Shown: positions 9,909-23,177, counted from the stretch's first letter. The stretch: 64,000 bases of DNA from Cloeon dipterum (GCF_949628265.1 NC_088786.1:20667681-20731680); one strand, 5' to 3'. Numbers and translations are program-made. The notes: a model not told the origin generated them from the letters alone.

Positions 9909-12900
9909 ATGGAGGAAGATCTTTCCGACATGCCTTCCATCCCTGAATTCTTCAAGGGCAGGTCCATTTTCGTCACCGGCGCCACAGGATTCATGGGAAA
10001 GGTAACGAATAATTCAAAGTTGCTCTTGGTGATGAGCGGATCAAACTCAAAATGTTTTCTGCGGACCATGTTTGAAGGTTCTTGTGGAAAAGTTGTTGCG
10101 TTCGTGCCCGGAGCTAGATACCATCTACATCCTACTGCGGCCGAAGAAGGGCCACTCGGTCGAGGAGCGGCTTGACGAGTTCCGCAGTTCGGCGGTAAAA
10201 TTTCACCTTTTGCTTTCGAAGGATTGATGAAGACCCTGAACCCGCAGATATTCGGCCGGTTGAACGAGGAGCGACCTGGCGCGTCGCTCGGACCGCAGCT
10301 GGTGGCGGTGGCCGGCGACGTCAGCGAAAAGGGATTCGGTCTGAGCCCTGAGGACAGGCAGCGGCTCGTGCAGAACGTGTCCGTTTTCTTCCACTCGGCT
10401 GCCTCGGTCCGTTTCGATGACACTCTCCGGACGGCCGTCTCCCTCAACCTCAGGGGAACCTACGAGGCGATCAAACTCGCCGAGAACATGAAGCATCTCG
10501 TGGTAATTTTCCGTCTAATGCTGCGGACAGTCCGATTTTTTGTGTTTTAAATTGTAATTAAAACTTTAAAGCCTTGTTATCAAATGGGTCATCGGCCGTT
10601 GACCCTTGCACGTGTTGTCCCAATTGAATTTTGACTCCGTGCCACTGGTTGCCCAGGCTGATTTCATTGTTGCACTTTTACAAGTCATCCACAGCTGTGT
10701 CGCATAACTTTATGTGTAAATTACCAAGTCTCAAAACACAATGCAGAGTTATAAAGCATGAGTGAGGCACGAGGTGGCGGGAAATTATTCATTATCAACT
10801 CCTAGCTAGTTTAAAGGGCTAAAAAAATGACGCAGCGTGGTTACATTTCCACTCTCTTTGCAATAATAGAAACAACAAAAGAGGAAAAACCCGAGAATTT
10901 TCCATGTTGCCCTGCGAGTGATTCAAGGATAAGGCCGTTTTTAAAGAGAAAAACAGAGCGGCAAATAGGATAATTGGGCAAACTAATTGAGAGCGTTGTC
11001 TTGAGTGCAGGTGTTTTTGTACGTTTCGACGACCTACAGTAACACGACAAGATACGTTACCGACGAGGCCGTGTATCCATCGGTGGCGCCGTGGAAACTT
11101 CTGCTCCGTATGATCGACGAACTCGATGATGACACGCTCGAGATCGTCACGCCAAAGTGAGTCATTTTTATTCATGATGATCTATTTTTTCCTCGATTCC
11201 GCTCGACTCTCACGAGCAAAAAATTCCACATGACGATTTTCTAGGAAGACACTGGATTGAAATTGAATAGAAATAAGGAAATGCATTTATTCAAGATCGA
11301 TTTGATTGCATCAGAGTGAAAATTAGGAATATCAAGATTCATCTTATTGCTTGCGGTTGGGTTAAACGGCCAAAGCAGAGAAGGATTTTTATGAAATGAG
11401 AGAAGATTAAAAAGTAGATCATCAGCACGTAGCTGTAAACCTTGAATGGATGCCTCGCGGTCTAGACTGAACCAAACTGGCAGCAAAAGCGCCTACTTAC
11501 TACACAACTTTTACTTATCACCTCATCTGCCTGCCACACTCTCGTTTTTTGCTGCTTGAAAAACCAGTTAGGAAGCTTTCAATTTAGCTCCTTAAATTTT
11601 TCATTTATAAACAAGTTTAGCGTCGGTCACCGTCAAATTGTAAGGTGTAAGGTTCATTCACACCTGCAAGACAGTGCTAAAAATAAGAATGACTCTCTCA
11701 TGGTCGCTTTTAAGTTTTGAGAGAAAGTAATATAAATAGAAGCAAGTGCAAGGACCTCTAACTGGGTGGGCTTTATTTATGTGCTTCAATTGAGCAGCAA
11801 AATGAAAATTTATCTGCTTTCAGGGTTCTGGGAAAACTGCCTAACACATACGGTTTCTCAAAGGGTTTGGCTGAGGCGGTGGTGAACGACCACCGCGACA
11901 CAGTGCCAGCAATCATCTTCAGACCCTCCATCGGTAAAATAAACCGAAACGTGTCGAACACTTATCACTATTAACCAATTGTTTAGTTTGCTCGTCGATG
12001 CAGGAGCCGTTCCCAGGCTGGCTGGACAATCTGAACGGTCCTGCAGGGCTGCTGATTGCCTGCGGAAAGGGCCTCATCCACTCTGTTTTCTGCAACCTCG
12101 ACCTCATAAGCGACTTTTCGCCCGTCGACGTCGCAATTAAAGCCATGATCGTCGCTGCCTGGAAGAACGGCGTCCGACGCAGCAGAGCAATGCAGTGAGT
12201 TTGACCAATCAACCCCCTAACTTGTTCCTCCAAAGTAAAAATAAAAAAAACGCTTGATTTAATATTTTTCTATTGTTGCAGAAGGGCTGGTTTCGAGTCA
12301 GAGCCAAAATCGGAGATAATCCACGATTCTGAGGACGACGGCCGCTGTGCCGATTACATTCCCGTGTACAACTGTGCAACCTCACCAGTGAGGAACACGA
12401 CCATCGGCACCGTGGTCACTATGGCTCAGGAGATGGCCATGGTGGTGAGTCCTTTGGCCAAATCTTTAGGATTTAGGGATATATTACCCTGCTGATCCGC
12501 AACAATTTGTATTTAAAATTTTTGACAAAAACCAATTTCGAATCACAGATTCCGCTGAACGACTGCATTTGGTACCCGACTGGCAAGGCGACCACCAACC
12601 GCCTGAGGCACGTGTTCATCGTCTTCTCCATGCAAATCCTCCCAGCGATTGTGGTCGACAGCCTCCTCCGGCTCAAAGGCGAAAAGCCAAGGTGATTTTC
12701 ACCCAAACAAACAGTCATAAATACTGATTTATTGCTCGCGAACAAATCGTTAACTAATAGAGTGCTCTTGTGCAATCATTGCACCTACAGAGAGTATTTT
12801 TTAAGTAAATAATAAATGTTAAAAGACTCCCATCACATTCGTCAATAAGGGTTCTGATTTAATCCTCAACTCTGCGGTCACTTGAGCTGTCCGCTAGGTG

Positions 12901-13997
12901 GTGTTATTGGGACTCGATGAGCTATTAGCCCACGGGATTAAAATGAAACACATTTGATAAAAGTCGTTACAATAAAAATTAGAGTTTGTAAAAAATCCAT
13001 TTGAATTCAATAATTTGAAAGAAACAAAATCTTAAAACCCTAAACGGCCCTATTCATCAAGTCGATAATTTTCTTCAGCACCTTAATTTCTGAATCAATT
13101 AGACATTATTTTTCGGCAGGCTGCTGCGTATGCAACGGCGGATCTTCCTGGCGTGCCACGCGCTCGAGTATTACCTGAACAACTCGTGGAGCTTCCCGAA
13201 CCACAGGTTCAAGCGGCTCCTCGAGGGCATTCCCGACGGCGACAAGGAGGCGTTCAGCTCGACCATTTGGGAGGAAGACGAGCGAGAGTACTTCAAGAAC
13301 TGCATGCGCGGCGCCCGAAAGTACCTTCTCAACGAACCCGAGGAGACCATGCCGGCGGCAAAGAGACACATTGTCAAGTACGCCTTTCGTTCTCTTTAAC
13401 TTGAGGGCCGCAAACAAAAGTTAAAGTCATAGACAAACATTTAATAAATTGTTTAACCTTGGTACTTGGACAAATTTATTTAGTTGGCGACAGGAAGGCA
13501 GAAACTTGAAATATATTTTCACGCTTTCGACCATTTTCTTGTCCTCGCTAACTAAATAATAGCACTTGAAAATCAATATTTTTTTAAAGAGCACCTGTTA
13601 GCCATCAAGTGGTAAAAAATTAATTCTTTTAACGGTGGCAAATTATTTGATTCGCCTGCAATTTTTTAAACAATGACAAAAAAGCAGTGCTGCATAATTT
13701 TTTGTATCCATTTCCCTATTTTGCTCACATGCAGTTATTTTGAATTTACCAAGGTTATTTATGGCCTTCACGCTTATTGAATTCTCGGCGGTTGCTTTAT
13801 CTGGAGTTTCCCCTTAACTCGTTGGTGAACGAATAAACTTCCAAGGAAAAAATGCAATAATGTTTTTTTCCAGAATGTACTGGGTGGACAAAATCGTGCG
13901 CTATGGGCTGCTTGGGCTGTTTATCTACGGTTTGTTAGCTTTCATCGGCATCGGCAGCTCGCCTACAAACATTCCCGACCTTGCCACCAACGTCTAG
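9909..13997 (+). CDS. Fatty acyl-CoA reductase FAR-B (538 aa, 10 coding exons)
   Basis: Same reaction as FAR-A. Exons: 9909-10001, 10078-10194, 10248-10502, 11011-11156, 11824-11933, 11987-12194, 12282-12444, 12549-12691, 13120-13377, 13874-13997; phases close throughout. The start ATG sits in a strong context (AAAAATGGAGG). TGATGFMG is at residues 23-30, LYVSTTYSN follows, and the active-site YGFSK is at 213-217. The C-terminus has one hydrophobic segment and a short tail. Two oddities mark this copy. An acidic insertion of about 22 residues (about 311-333, containing HDSEDDGR) stands where the other three copies join directly. A phase-0 intron after AQEMAMV splits an exon that is whole in FAR-A, FAR-C and FAR-D. 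The exon 2/3 intron is 53 bp; an apparent frameshift there disappears when the acceptor CCCGCAG at 10247 is used. The Rossmann exon has lost the intron seen in FAR-A before NVSVVFH. Confidence 0.9.
12869..12929 (+). repeat. Family II repeat fragment in a FAR-B intron
   Basis: The 60-bp segment CTCTGCGGTCACTTGAG ... GGTGGTGTTATTGGGAC ... GAGCTATTAG matches the 3' end of the longer family II copies at 16.1-16.4 kb (+) and 41.3-41.7 kb (-). It lies in the intron 12692-13119 of FAR-B. Confidence 0.6.
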
Positions 13998-14023
13998 TAA
14001 TATTGTTACTATCAAATTATAGT

Positions 14024-14029
14024 AATAAA
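14024..14029 (+). terminator. Polyadenylation signal of FAR-B
   Basis: AATAAA lies 27 bp after the FAR-B stop; a second AATAAA follows about 60 bp later (GCCAATAAATTTT). Confidence 0.65.
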
Positions 14030-16060
14030 AGAGCGCCATTCGACGATTAACCAATCCTGCCTTATTAATTATATTGTTCCTATAGCCAATAAATTTTATG
14101 TTTGGTCTGATATTTAAAACAAATTAAAATCGGAAGCAGCCGTTGGCGAAAACAACCGTGAACTAACTTACTTAAGTGGCTTGCGTCAGACTGATAGAAA
14201 AAGAAAAGTCATGCCAACTCTTGAGGCAGCATTTCCTATGCATGTTGCAAACAAACTCAGAGACAAATAAAATTGATTTCAGCAATCATTTAGTCTTTTT
14301 TTACGATCACCATTTTAAGGCTGAAAAATAATAGTATAGCAAAAATAAAAATAAATAAGGAGGGGCAGGAGAAATACGAAATTTGAAGCAGGAAGATGTT
14401 TGGGAATCAGTTTTTCAAGCTCGCCTGTAACACAGAAATCACCGAATTTGGGTTTGCCCCAGGAATTTTTTTCGAGCCTTAATGAGCAACATAAGATTAA
14501 GAGCCAGACGTTCAAAGCGTTCCATCTTGCTCAACAAAAAATTATAGCTCTCCTTCTTGGGCTTTTTTACTCGCGACACAATACCCAAGGCCTTGCTCTT
14601 GAAATAATTAATTTTTTTGCACTCATTAGCCAGATCCGTGAGTTGATGGGATAAAACCGCAAGATGAGTGTAAGCCCGACAAAAATATAAAAAATAAATA
14701 AAAGAAAAACCCGTGATTGCCTACGAGTAGCTCAACAGGTCAGCTGTAAGTACACAGGAAGTGCGACAATGCTATTCCATTACACGCTGCGTGAACAGAG
14801 TTTGCGCTTGGACGTAGATCGAATCACTTCGATGAAGAAAATAATAGTTCTTTTCAATTTTGGAATTTTTTCTAACCGGAAGTGATAAAATGTTTTTCCA
14901 TTATTTAATTCACGTGAAAAAAATTACGTGTCATATTACTTTCTGGTTAAACTAGAAACAAACCCTAAAAACCAATTCGTTGCATACACGTGTAGTGAAT
15001 ACACTTATTTTTCGTGCAAATATTCTTAATCATCGCACGGCATGGGTTTTTCGGTTCATTTCATTCGTGGTGAGAAATAAAAACAAGAGCTATTTAATTA
15101 GCCACATACGCAATTCCGAGACCTTGCTATCGCGATGACACAGGGAAGCGGTCAGTATAACTTTAAATTAACCGCAAGAAATTTTCTATAATCAGCTGTA
15201 GAAATTGCAATAATTATAGTTTTAAACCATAAAGACAAAAACTGTCAATGATAATTAGTCAATTTAGAGCGCGTTCTCTTTCCATCTTTTAAATCACTGC
15301 ACGACTGGTTTGAGAATATTTTTAATTGGCGCGAAAGTTAAGTATTTTAATGTTTCCCAGTATCCGTTTTACTTTGAACTGTCGTACATTTAAATAGCAA
15401 TGTCCTCTGCTAAAGTTAAAAGTTGTTCCAGCAAAAACCATTTAAAAATCGAGATTTGGCCAGATTGAAACGTACTCACTTGATCTGAAAATGAACAGAG
15501 GTAAGTTGAGAAAAGTGAAAAATTTCTCTTTGCTGCTGGCTCCAGAATCAATTGATCGTGCTTGACACTAAAAGTGGGCCGTGCTGACGTCCGAATCGTG
15601 AGCTCGAGGCCCAAGAAGTTCTCCTTTAAAAAATATCACAAAAAGTGGACCGCTGATTACATCCTTTTTTGCTAGATGACAGTAATTTTCGCGCAGTTTT
15701 TAAGACCAAATTCTACCAGATAACTCAATTTATTAAGAGGCAAACTTGTATCAGCTTTCTACGTTTGGGCGATTGTATAAAAGAAAGCGTGTGGTCGGTA
15801 CAAAAAAAACACACTTGTGAGCCACATTTTTTTATTTGTGTATTTTCTTCTATAAAAAACGACACAGTTATAATAGCGAGATTCACTTCAGTTTTCTCCT
15901 TTTATTTGTCGTCAAAATATTTCGTTAAAATTTCACTTTTTAATGACTATGAAAGGCAAATCAAAATCAGTTACTAAAAATTAACAAAATCGTAGTTAAT
16001 TTTGTTGGTTATGACTACTTTAATGAAAAGAAATTGAAGTGAATTGAAAAACCATCAAAC

Positions 16061-16398
16061 CATTTCGTTGGCTCGCATTGTTAAGGCATCCTCAGGAGTG
16101 TCAAAGCAATGGGAGATATTTAAGCGTTTCGGGGATCAAATACTGGCTGCCCAATGTCAGAGATATCAAAAGGTGGTTAGTTAAGTGAATCAAAATGCTT
16201 AATTAGCTAACAAGGTTGGGAGACGCTATTTGCTGTTTTTCGCACCTTTCCAACGGCTTAGGGACCAATGTTTTGCGTTGGAATCAAAGACCTCGGTGCG
16301 GGGAGGCGAAAAGATGACCAAATAGGGTTCAAGCTCCTCTGCTGCTTCTCGGGCCCCATGTTCTCTAACCAGCAGTGTTATTGGGATGTGCTGAGCAG
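16061..16398 (+). repeat. Family II repeat, long copy
   Basis: The block starts with CATTTCGTTGGCTCGCATTG, includes GGCTGCCCAATGTCAGAGAT, CACCTTTCCAACGG, AAAGACCTCGGTGCGGGG and AGGCGAAAAGAT, and ends with GTGTTATTGGGATGTGCTGAG. The same blocks occur in the same order, reverse complemented, at 41292-41657. The unit is about 340 bp. No protein-coding content and no convincing terminal inverted repeats were seen. Confidence 0.75.
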
Positions 16399-17087
16399 AG
16401 TTTCTAAAATTAAAGTAAATAATAAATAAAAATAATAAGATTTGCCTCCTAGCATAATTTTACCAAGACAAACGATTCATCAATTGCATATCTCGATTAC
16501 GCACGGACCGTTCAAATGCCCATAGGATGAGGCGTGGGTAATGTCCGTGACGCACTTGTGTGTATTATTATTTTCCTTCAACACCGATGGGTGCGGAGAT
16601 TGATTTTTTTTTCGCTGCACTTTGCGCTTGCATAAGATTTGAACACCTTGACTTTGACTATCTCTGCATTTTCTATTGTGATCGGATGGAGGGGTGAGGT
16701 CAAGCCGGCAGATCCGTCGTCGGAGGCTGCTATGCGCCAAGACCTGCGAGCGAGCAGAGGAGAGGGGTGACGCAGAGAGGTTGCTTTTATCGCCATTTCT
16801 CGAGCACCAAGCCGCATTTCTTGTTTCGCCGGCGCATGAGACCTCTGCACCTTCGTCTGTGACTTTTACCGGTGAGCTAAACTTTTTAATTTCCAGCACT
16901 ATAATCGAGAGCTAAGTTAAAAGGGGGAATCAATATCAACAAAAACTCTCATCCCTGTTAATATTATATGGTTGCATAATGATTATTAAACCAGGATTTT
17001 GGGATTTTTGGCTGTTTTTTAGTTTCTTTTAATAATTCATTGAAGCAGTTTTATAAGCATAACAGCACTGAAAATTTGTTTGTTTGG

Positions 17088-17140
17088 TTTCAAGTAATCT
17101 TTATTACGGTTCTGCAGGGCTATTTTGCCCCATACATTGC
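17088..17140 (-). mobile_element. Short 3' tail of a non-LTR retrotransposon
   Basis: GTTTCAAGTAATCTTTATTACGG and the following GTTCTGCAGGGCTATTTT match, at nearly every base for about 45 bp, the 3' terminal part of the larger element at 23.85 kb, in the same orientation. Read on the - strand it is the last stretch before the element's AATAAAGAT 3' end. No further homology to the larger element is evident beyond this block. Confidence 0.6.
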
Positions 17141-18375
17141 CATATATCCAGACAAAATAATACAGTTTGTACATAATTGTTTAAAAGAAATGTGGTTAAA
17201 TATTTCTTGAAATACTGTTCTTTAAAAATACCTTGAAAGCACCAAAGTTTAAATTGTTTTTATAATGCAAATTATATTAATGATAATTGCCTTAATTACG
17301 ATTAAATTATTATAAAATCGCGGATGTATTTAATTTATTTTTTGGTTTCGGAACACATTTAACATGGTTTATTAAACGTGAAATATGCGTGAAACACTCT
17401 ATATCTAAAATGCATCAATTTTTACAAAATTTTGCTGCTTTCTCAAAGAAATTTTTCTTTTTGTACACTTTTGAATGTGATTTTTTTCACAAGTCTCGCC
17501 ACAAAGTCGCCACAAAAATTACATCTGCAATCGTTATTAGGTTCATAATGAAACGTTGTATTACTACAGAAAATATAGTGATCACATTTAAGAATTGATT
17601 TATAAAAAATTAAGAGGAGCCTTAATTTCGTCCGATAAAATTCCATGGTCCTCTATTTCCTATTTACTTTTGAGGTCATCTCGCGAACCGGGAAAAAGCA
17701 AAAGGTATTTAGAGAAAGTTGAGGATGATCGCATTCCTTTGAGTCAAGAATTTTCAAAAACCTAATTCAATTGATGTCGTGCAGTCCTCATTCAGTTGAC
17801 AACATAAAATCTAAACAGGAAACACGTGTAGTCGGCTTTTAAAATTATGGTAATGAAAAAGTAAAACATTTTGGGTGCTATAAGAAACTGGTTAAGTGAC
17901 AAGGTCAGACAAACAGAGGCAAGTAATCCTTGGATTATGGATCTGCCAGTCAAAAGAGAGGCAAAGAAAGAAGTGTTTTGTGTTTTTTGATTATCACAAT
18001 CTGTCACATAATCATCTATGTTGACTCACCTTGCGTGGGAAACAAGCGAGCGAGTCACCTGCGATAGGATTCGCGTAGAGAGTAAAACGGAGAATACGCG
18101 GAAAGGACCTTGATCCTCTGAAATAGCCAGAAGACTTCGTTGTTTGGATGTGAAATGATTAATTTGTTTGTCAGAGGCTGCGATTTGCATTAGGGATAAA
18201 AAAATGGAGCACGCTAGATCGTTTCCTAGACTTTCGTGGTGGTTAAAATTAATTTGATTTTAATAGTCTTAAAAAAACCGCATTTTAATTTCCAGGATGA
18301 AAAAAGTTTGACATTCTCTATCAAATGATCGTGTTTGTCTAAATGATTCGACCCACCGGCGGATTAATTGCAAGC

Positions 18376-18459
18376 TATAAAATGCGGTGCAGTGTGTGGC
18401 AATCAAGCCTTGCGCGCATTGTGGGTCAAAAAATCATCAAACGAGTTGCTCAGTGGTGC
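18376..18459 (+). promoter_or_regulatory. TATA promoter and probable non-coding first exon of FAR-C
   Basis: A canonical TATAAAA (18376-18382) lies in the sequence GCTATAAAATGCGG. Start would be expected near 18406. The following leader ends at GTGGTGC followed by a donor-like GTAAAC at 18460. The matching acceptor is CCCTCATAG at 19219, 37 bases before the FAR-C start codon. The box is seen; the link to FAR-C is inferred from strand, distance and the acceptor. Confidence 0.45.
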
Positions 18460-19256
18460 GTAAACACCTCCAATTATCGCAAGCAATCATCTCGCACCTA
18501 GTTGAGAAGCAAAGAAAGGCTGATAATTCTTTTTAACCAATTTAAAATGAAATCAATGCAAAAACAAGAAACAAGCATAAATTTTAATCACTAACGCAAA
18601 TTGAACATGAATTGAAAACCTGTTCAGCAACAAAGAAAGTCTTAGCATGGATCCGAGATGGTCGTTAATCTAAACAAGTGTTACTACTTGTTGCCGACAA
18701 CGATCACGGTGAATCTTCAAAATACTTAATTTCTCGCTTGCAAACGAGTTTCTCTCTCTTTCTTTTCTCGTCGTCGGAAAAAATATGAAAGCTGAGGAGA
18801 TACCAGGCTTAGCAAAAATGTGCGTCAGAGAGGCAAAAAATTCGGTACCGAATGACTTTTAAATTTGTTCGGAATGAGAAGGCATAGAATGAGCGTACAC
18901 CTAACCATTTTCTCTCAAAGTAATGCGCAAAAAGAGTCCGAGATCAAAGCAAATAAGCTGAAGAGTTTTTGCGTACGTCATGCTCATCACCGAGGTGATT
19001 TGCCGCGAGGTTTTCTTTGCCCGCGTCACCTTCAAGCAGAACTATAATTGCTAAATTATGTGGATTTGGGATTTTAATTTCAACGCATCCTTTCCGCGTT
19101 TTTTTCTTGCGGCATGATTTGCTCAATTCGCGTTTTTGCTGATCACGCGAGGTTTCCAAATAGATTTAATTAATTTTATGTTGATAAAAACTAATACAAG
19201 CATTTTTCTTCCCTCATAGTATTACAACTCTGACTGGCGCACCCAGCAGAACAATC

Positions 19257-21937
19257 ATGGCGGAACTAGAAACCCAGCAGAGTGAAATTGCCAACTTCTA
19301 CAATGGGCAATCGGTGCTGGTGACAGGCGCCACCGGCTTCCTCGGAAAGGTTTTACTCTCGTCGCTGTTTAAGTTTCCTCTCTAAGCTAAAACCCGTTTT
19401 TAGGTGTTGATTGAAAAGCTGCTGCGGGCCTGCCCCGGCATTGAGACCATCTACATCTTAATCCGCGCCAAGAAAAATAAAAATGTGCTCGAGAGGACCG
19501 ACGAGCTCTTCATGGACCAGGTGCGTTAGTCCACCAATGCGGAAAAAGAAAAGCGCATGCATGGTGAAATTGTGCTCTATAAATAAATGCGCTTGCATAA
19601 AACGAGCTTATATATATTAGCTAAGTATGCAGCGCATGTAGTGACAACTATGGCCATTCACCTTTGCGCTGCATGAAAACAAACTGCTAATTTCCGCTCA
19701 CTCGCGTGGCGAAAGTATGCTTATTAAAGTCGAGTTACTGTGTCTCAGATTTACAAGAAACTGGAGAAGAGTGCGATGGCGAAGGTGATGCCCATCAACG
19801 GAGACATTGCCTTGCCTGGACTGGGGATCAGCGAATCCGTAAGTCAGCGCAATTAGCGCATTTTGTTATACATTATATGCATTAAGTTAATTCAAAATAA
19901 ACATTTCACTGTCGCAACGTTTAAAAATTTATTCAATTCCTTTTGGGAGTTTTCCTGGGTTTCGATTTTTACTGCAATTAATGAAAGCTATTTATTTTGT
20001 CCTAATCCATTACTGAAAAGTGCCATCATCAAACCTGTAGCATTTGGACCTTGCTTTAAGTTCTTTCAACCAAAAATTCACTATTTTAGCCACATAGAAT
20101 GTCACGTTTCATTTTATTTTTTTTGAGGCGTAAAGTGAAAAAAACCCAGAAAATTAACGCTAATATATAGCATAGAATTTTCCAAGAGCTGAAAGAAAAA
20201 TTAATCTGTACGATTTTTAATCAGGACCGAAGCCTCTTGGCCTCGAAGGTGTCAGTGGTGTTCCACTCGGCTGCAACAGTGCGCTTCACAGACCCTCTGA
20301 AGCACACGCTGGTGACCAACCTGCGCGGCACGTCCGAGGTGATCAATCTGTGCAAAGAGATGATCAACCTCAAGTCTTTCCTCTACGTCTCCACCGCCTA
20401 CTCGCACTGCGTCAGGTCTGAAATTGACGAAGTCATCTACGAGACACCTATGTCACCAGAACAGATGCTCAGCTGCATCGAGTGGATGAGCGCACAGCAA
20501 ATGGAAATCATGGCTCCCCAGTAAGTGTCAAAAACAATAAATAGTGACAATGACTAAAAATCAGTCGTTTGACTCGGATTTCAGTATAATGGGTGATTGG
20601 CCGAACTCCTACGCATTCAGCAAAGCCCTGGCGGAGAATCTGTTCAAGAACAGATGTGCAAACCTGCCAGCAGCAATCTTCCGACCGTCTATTGGTAAGA
20701 ATCATCTCGTTTCTAAGGTGACAGAAACTATAATTTGTTTTTGCAGTCGTCAGTGCCGCCAAGGAACCTCTTGTCGGCTGGAATGACAACCTGAACGGAC
20801 CGATTGGCATCACAGCTGGCGTCGCCATGGGCGTCATCAGGACTATGAACGTCGACGTCGACATGAACGCCGACTTCGTGCCTGTGGATTACGTGGTAAA
20901 CTCCATGATCGCCTCCGCTTGGGACATAGCAACCAACAAGTAAATTAATTTACAAAAAAGAAAATACAAAATTTAACCGCTCCTTTCGCAGGACGCCGAT
21001 GAGAGTGTTCAACTACACGTCCGGCAGTCGCAACCCCCTCAAGTGGGGTCAGTTCCGAAAGGTGCTCATCACGGCAGGGTTCGCGGCCCCACCGAAGAAG
21101 GCCCTGTGGTACTTCTGCATGTTCGTCTTCAAGAACGTGCGGTTGCACCGCCTTTCTGTCTACCTGCTGCACTTTTTCCCCGCGATTCTGCTTGACATGG
21201 CTGCCCTGCTGATCGGCAAACAGCGACGGTACGGAATAATTTTTTTTTTATTATCAGCTAAATTGATTAGTTTCTCTCTTTTAGATTGTTCAAGCTGTAC
21301 CAGAAAGTGGACGCGCAGACGTCGGCACCCGCATACTTCGCTTTGCGCCAGTGGGACTTTAAGGACGATAACGTCCGCAGCACCCTCAACCGCATGTCGA
21401 CGAGTGATCGCAAACTCTTCCACTTCGACATTGAAGATCTAGACTGGAAGAGTTATATGAATGACTTTTATTATGGAATGCGCCTGTACATCCTCAAGGA
21501 TGACCCTGCAAACATTCCTGATGCCCTGAAGAGATATGACAGGTGATTTAAACCGTTCTTACCTAGACTTAAACGGTTTAAGGATGGAAAACATTGCTCT
21601 ATAGCACCCTACCACTGCAGTTCGAAAATAATTTGCTTCTTTTATTTTCACTTCCTAAAATCAACAGAGAGTAGAGAAGCAGGTTCTGAAAGAACTCTTG
21701 AAAATACGGGAAAATGGCCCATAGAAAAAATGAATTAAATGATTACCGAGCAGCAGAATTATTGCCAGTTAACTACAATTGATAAAGCTTTGTTAAAATC
21801 AACATCTCTGTATTTCCAGGTTGAAAATTATGCACAGAGGACTTCAAGTGATCCTGTCGCTCGGCTTTCTTGGAATTGTGTCTAAGATTGTCTCCCTGGC
21901 GGCGACAGGCATATTGGCCCTCGAGACGCCAGCATAG
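19257..21937 (+). CDS. Fatty acyl-CoA reductase FAR-C (503 aa, 9 coding exons)
   Basis: Same reaction as FAR-A. Exons: 19257-19349, 19404-19520, 19749-19838, 20225-20520, 20585-20694, 20747-20939, 20992-21228, 21285-21542, 21820-21937. The start ATGGCGGAA follows a probable 5' UTR acceptor. TGATGFLG is at residues 23-30, LYVSTAYSHC follows, and the active-site YAFSK is at 208-212. Several exon lengths (93, 117, 110, 193, 237 and 258 nt) are identical to those of FAR-A or FAR-B. It differs by an intron after GLGISES and by lacking the FAR-A intron before the VST strand. The protein ends in a hydrophobic segment and a short tail. It is the most compact and regular copy. An AATAAA at 22245-22250 closes the transcript. 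Confidence 0.92.
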
Positions 21938-22244
21938 TTCTGGTTACTGATGAAGCTTCCTTGCCTTAAGAAGTAAGGACAGTTTTGCCGCCAACGAGCA
22001 TTGGCGCTTCCTAAATGTGTACTCGCGGTCTGTTATCCTTTCACGGGTTGCGGCACTTCTATTCCAAGGCTTGCGAGTGTGCAGAGCATGCCTTCTCAAA
22101 AAATGCAGTTTAAAGATCGCAGAATCCGGCTTCTGTAAATAGGAATTTTTGTGCGGGCTCACATCTATATGACTCAATTCGTGTTTTTGAGGACGTTGTC
22201 TGTGTTTATTTATGTATTACTTTCGAGCGTAATCGAGAGCTTCT

Positions 22245-22250
22245 AATAAA
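22245..22250 (+). terminator. Polyadenylation signal of FAR-C
   Basis: AATAAA about 310 bp after the FAR-C stop, followed directly by a second overlapping AAATAAAT. Confidence 0.6.
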
Positions 22251-22259
22251 ATAAATACT

Positions 22260-23177
22260 GTGTAAATATTATACTTCAAGCATATTTGATTATTTGACAC
22301 ATCAGCCAAACCCCTTTGATATTCATCCTATACTTGCACCAGAAAATATGGATGATTTAACGATAAAAAGTGTACAACCAAGCGGTGCATTTGGCATTGT
22401 CGCACGGCCCTAATTGGTGTTGTTGTGATACGCGATCAAGCGCACGCCACAGACAATGAAACAATCGTGCGGTTGGCTGCCTTTCCGAGCGACCCTTTGT
22501 GCTCGCGTATCGCTAAAGGGAGGAAATGTTTCGTCCTTGTCAACTCTTGATCGCTGGCGAACGTGAATACTAATTACTATTAAACCTGTCAAACGCTGGC
22601 GCCGCGAGTCGTAAATTTTAAGCCAACCGCGTGTCGCACTTAGGATACAATTTTATCTCCTGTTTATTGCCACCACGAGGGTAATCTAAACGAGATAAAG
22701 CAGCAAACTTGCGTGTCAACCTAATTTTTGTAATTCTTTCTCGCTCACGTCACATTTATCATATTGGATAATTGAAGGAAAGTGATAACTATATAGGTTC
22801 AAAGGCAAAAATCTAATCAGCTTTAGAATTCCTTAGCATGTTGAATTATTTTTAAAGGAAAGGGATATGGTAACATTCCTACTAAAAAGTAGCAAGAAAT
22901 TTTCTGGTAATATCCAAAGTATTTACAACGTGGAAACATTCCTTTTAGAGTGAAAAAATGTTTTAAGGCGGCTAAAATGTGACACTATCAGCACGCAAGT
23001 GAAGCAGATAAAGCGTGCGGCACGTTCGTTCGGCTTTATGGTCCTTGATAAGCCGGCTGCTTTTTGCCGAATGAACGAGACCTTTGCGGTGGGTCGGCGC
23101 GCGGAGAAGGGAGTCGAGAGGCGAGCTCATCGGGGCCGAGTGGACGGACATCAAACGCACGGACACTAGGACGCAGG
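22260..23177. other. Spacer and presumed promoter of FAR-D
   Basis: About 900 bp between FAR-C and FAR-D. The last 200 bp are GC-rich and presumably hold the FAR-D promoter and leader. The reading frame of FAR-D is open upstream to about 23064 without an ATG, so the leader is probably untranslated. I see no clear TATA box at the right distance. Confidence 0.45.

Larger units (their letters stand above)
14100..18370. other. Intergenic spacer between FAR-B and FAR-C
   Basis: About 4.3 kb of AT-rich DNA with no exon-like segment that has paired splice sites and protein-like content. It contains a long copy of repeat family II (16.06-16.4 kb) and a short retrotransposon tail (17.09-17.14 kb). 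The ORFs of up to 139 codons here overlap in several frames and are rich in Lys, Asn, Phe and Ile, as expected for chance ORFs. Confidence 0.6.

Noticed and set aside
10195-10247. Apparent frameshift in FAR-B between the RSSA and IFGRLNEE parts.
   Set aside because: A 53-bp intron with donor GTAAAA and acceptor CCCGCAG restores the frame and matches the phase-0 intron of the other FARs.
16316-16340. Pol III B-box-like GGTTCAAGCTCC suggesting a tRNA-derived SINE.
   Set aside because: The paired copy at 41.3 kb does not preserve the motif and no A-box lies at the right distance.
23064-23177. N-terminal extension of FAR-D upstream of the ATG at 23178.
   Set aside because: The upstream frame is open but has no ATG, and the other FARs start 22-34 residues before the nucleotide-binding motif, as the 23178 start gives.
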